NCBI GenBank assembly: GCA_021845985.1
Contig: JAJZES010000041.1
Location: 1 to 64,000 of the forward strand
Origin: Pseudomonadota bacterium
GTDB lineage: Bacteria; Pseudomonadota; Alphaproteobacteria; Acetobacterales; Acetobacteraceae
Direction of reading: 5' to 3'
DNA: 64,000 nucleotides
Shown piece after piece: positions 62,593 through 64,000 of this stretch. A program made the translations under genes and the position numbers. Below the pieces are notes generated by a model. It made no database searches and had not been told where the DNA came from. It saw only the letters and a list, made by a program, of their open reading frames with translations. Positions within the stretch are counted from its first letter, which is position 1; each line of letters starts with the position of its first letter.

Positions 62593-63794
62593 TTCACCGC
62601 TCCCGGCTTCATCGCATCGGGCTTCATCGCATCGGGTGACAGCGGCAGATAGGGCACCACGCCCTGCAGCTTCTGATCGACGATGACCGACGACGTATGC
62701 GTCAGGATGTCCTGCATGGTCTCGATATAGAGCCGCTGGAGGGTGACATCCTTGGCCGCGTCATAGGCTTTCAGCACCGACAGGAAGCGCTGCGCCTGCC
62801 CGGTCGCCTCGGCGATGGCGGCCTGACGCTGGCCCTGTGCCTCGGCGGTGATGCGCGCGGCATCGCCGCGGGCGCGCGGCACGATGTCGTTACGGTAGCT
62901 CTCGGCCTCGTTGCGCATCCGGTCGGCATCGGTGTTGGCGCGCTGCACGTCGCGGAAACTGTCGATCACCGCGGCCGGCGGATCGACCTTCTGCAACTGC
63001 ACCTGGGTAATCTCGACGCCGGTGCCGTACTGGTCGAGGATCGCCTGCACGCCGGACATCACGTCGGTTTCGATTTTGGCGCGGCCGAGCGTCAGTGCGA
63101 ACTGGATCGGGGTGCGGCCGATCACCTCGCGCATCACGCTCTCGGCGGCCGATTTGACCGTGTAGGCGGGGTTGCGGGTGTTGAACAGATAGGCCGCGGC
63201 GTCGTTGATCCGCCAGAACACGGCGAAGTCGATGTCGATGATGTTCTCGTCGCCGGTCAGCATCAGGCTTTCCGCCAGCACATCGCGCCCGGCGGCGTCG
63301 CGCCCCTCCTCGACCCGTGTATCGCCGCTACCCGAGCGATAGCCGATCTCGACGCGGTTGATGCGCGTCACCTGCGGGCGCAGCACGTCCTCCACCGGCC
63401 AGGGAATATGGTAGTTCAGCCCGGGCAGCGAGGTGCGGTTGAAGGCGCCGAAGCGCAGCACCACGCCCTGCTCATCGGGCTGCACCCGATAAAAGCCGCT
63501 GGCCAGCCAGATCGCCACCACGGCGACGACCAGCAGCACCAGCCCGCGCCCGCCGCCGCCGCCACCCCCGCCGCCGAGCCGCCGGCCGCCGAAGCCCGGC
63601 GGCAGGAAGCCGCGCAGCCACGCCTGCAGCCGGGCGATCACCTCGTCGAGATCGGGCACCGGGCCGCCCGGTCCCGGCCCGGTGGGACGCCGCGGCGGCT
63701 CCCGTCGCGGGCCATCACCGGGCGCACCCGGCTGCGGCCCCCACGGGCCGCCGCCGGCTGGGCCGCCATTCGGGCCGCCATTGTTCCAGGGCAT
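62589..63794 (-). CDS. hflK: FtsH protease modulator HflK
   Basis: 401 residues. Gly/Pro/Asn-rich cytoplasmic N-terminus (MPWNNGGPNGGP, about 1-75) followed by a GGGGGGGGG run and one membrane helix (about 84-100), the SPFH domain (YRVQPDEQGVVLRFGAFNRT) and a coiled coil (about 280-345). Three C-terminal PDAMKP/PGAVK near-repeats end the protein. I chose the ATG at 63794; the longer open frame extends into the upstream region. First gene of the operon. Confidence 0.95.
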   Translation of the reverse strand: MPWNNGGPNGGPAGGGPWGPQPGAPGDGPRREPPRRPTGPGPGGPVPDLDEVIARLQAWLRGFLPPGFGGRRLGGGGGGGGGRGLVLLVVAVVAIWLASGFYRVQPDEQGVVLRFGAFNRTSLPGLNYHIPWPVEDVLRPQVTRINRVEIGYRSGSGDTRVEEGRDAAGRDVLAESLMLTGDENIIDIDFAVFWRINDAAAYLFNTRNPAYTVKSAAESVMREVIGRTPIQFALTLGRAKIETDVMSGVQAILDQYGTGVEITQVQLQKVDPPAAVIDSFRDVQRANTDADRMRNEAESYRNDIVPRARGDAARITAEAQGQRQAAIAEATGQAQRFLSVLKAYDAAKDVTLQRLYIETMQDILTHTSSVIVDQKLQGVVPYLPLSPDAMKPDAMKPGAVK

Positions 63795-63930
63795 CGTGAA
63801 GGCGTGCTCCTTGCGATCGCGCGGGCGCGCCGGCACCATCGGCACCGGCATTGGCAGGACGCCGCGCGGGCGCCATATCGGCGTCGCGGCGCCGCTGCAT
63901 ATTGACCACGGCCAAAAGGTTTTCAAGCGT

Positions 63931-64000
63931 ATGAGCACTTCCCTGCCCCCGGAGCCGCTGATCCCCGAGCTTTTGCGCGAGGCGCTGCGCGATATCGCCG
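63931..64000 (+). CDS. 5' end of an unidentified gene (runs past window)
   Basis: The frame starts at ATG 63931 and encodes MSTSLPPEPLIPELLREALRDIA before the window ends. GC3 is high and it is divergent from hflK, with a 136-base region between that should hold both promoters. The N-terminus is too short to assign a family; NadC-like proteins have a similar length to the first helix, but the match is not convincing. Confidence 0.45.
   Translation, partial: MSTSLPPEPLIPELLREALRDIA

Overview
The window is a very GC-rich (about 70% by eye), gene-dense chromosomal segment. It looks like a free-living alphaproteobacterium. Supporting signs are an atpHAGDC operon without the F0 genes, a complete mreBCD-mrdAB elongasome cluster, hflK-hflC-degP, a DUF1674 succinate-dehydrogenase assembly factor next to a gamma-glutamyltransferase, the PhnM/DUF1045 pair, and a type II DAHP synthase. 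Several proteins resemble what I remember from Rhodospirillales/Acetobacterales, but that placement is inference. No phage, CRISPR array or complete insertion sequence is visible.

Layout. 1-350: the 3' end of a repeat-containing protein gene, unlisted by simple ORF calling because its start lies outside the window, closed by a terminator. 350-4372: nicotinate phosphoribosyltransferase, type II DAHP synthase, folD, yggT and a tRNA-Ala(CGC). 4373-5910: a decay zone holding a quinone-oxidoreductase fragment, a GSTK/DsbA-type isomerase and an IS4-type transposase scar. 5911-16980: a long minus-strand catabolic operon (amidohydrolase, acyl-CoA ligase, double alpha/beta-hydrolase, FAD oxidase, five-gene branched-chain-type ABC importer) divergent from an IclR regulator; its intergenic region has a promoter and a perfect operator palindrome. 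17089-22657: mrdB, mrdA, mreD, mreC, mreB. 22823-25403: small lipoprotein, leuA, and a mazEF-type toxin-antitoxin locus with an intact antitoxin and a wrecked toxin.

25462-30135: a 2-oxoacid:ferredoxin oxidoreductase (beta and fused gamma-alpha subunits) with an FAD/Fe-S partner that should connect it to NAD(P)H. 30422-35324: pterin dehydratase, a fusion of a furan-phosphate-synthase-like domain to dihydroneopterin aldolase, a three-gene nitrile hydratase/thiocyanate hydrolase-like set, gamma-glutamyltransferase and an SDHAF4-like protein. 35338-39463: acetoacetate decarboxylase, patatin, SnoaL-like protein, 2OG-Fe oxygenase, rpmE and a repeat-rich lipoprotein. 39473-42587: MarR-EmrA-EmrB efflux operon. 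42821-48172: an unknown basic protein, then a LacI-controlled sugar operon (two FGGY kinases plus class II aldolase). 48256-52351: MATE exporter, KirBac channel, chemoreceptor. 52374-58056: SGNH protein and the F1 ATP synthase operon. 58254-60076: phnM and DUF1045. 60095-63794: degP-hflC-hflK. A new plus-strand gene starts at 63931.

The points most worth checking are the catabolic operon with its operator architecture, the fusion protein at 31028-32095 whose first domain has lost the lysines expected in its family, the split Co-type nitrile hydratase-like genes, and the apparent CTG start of the gamma-glutamyltransferase.
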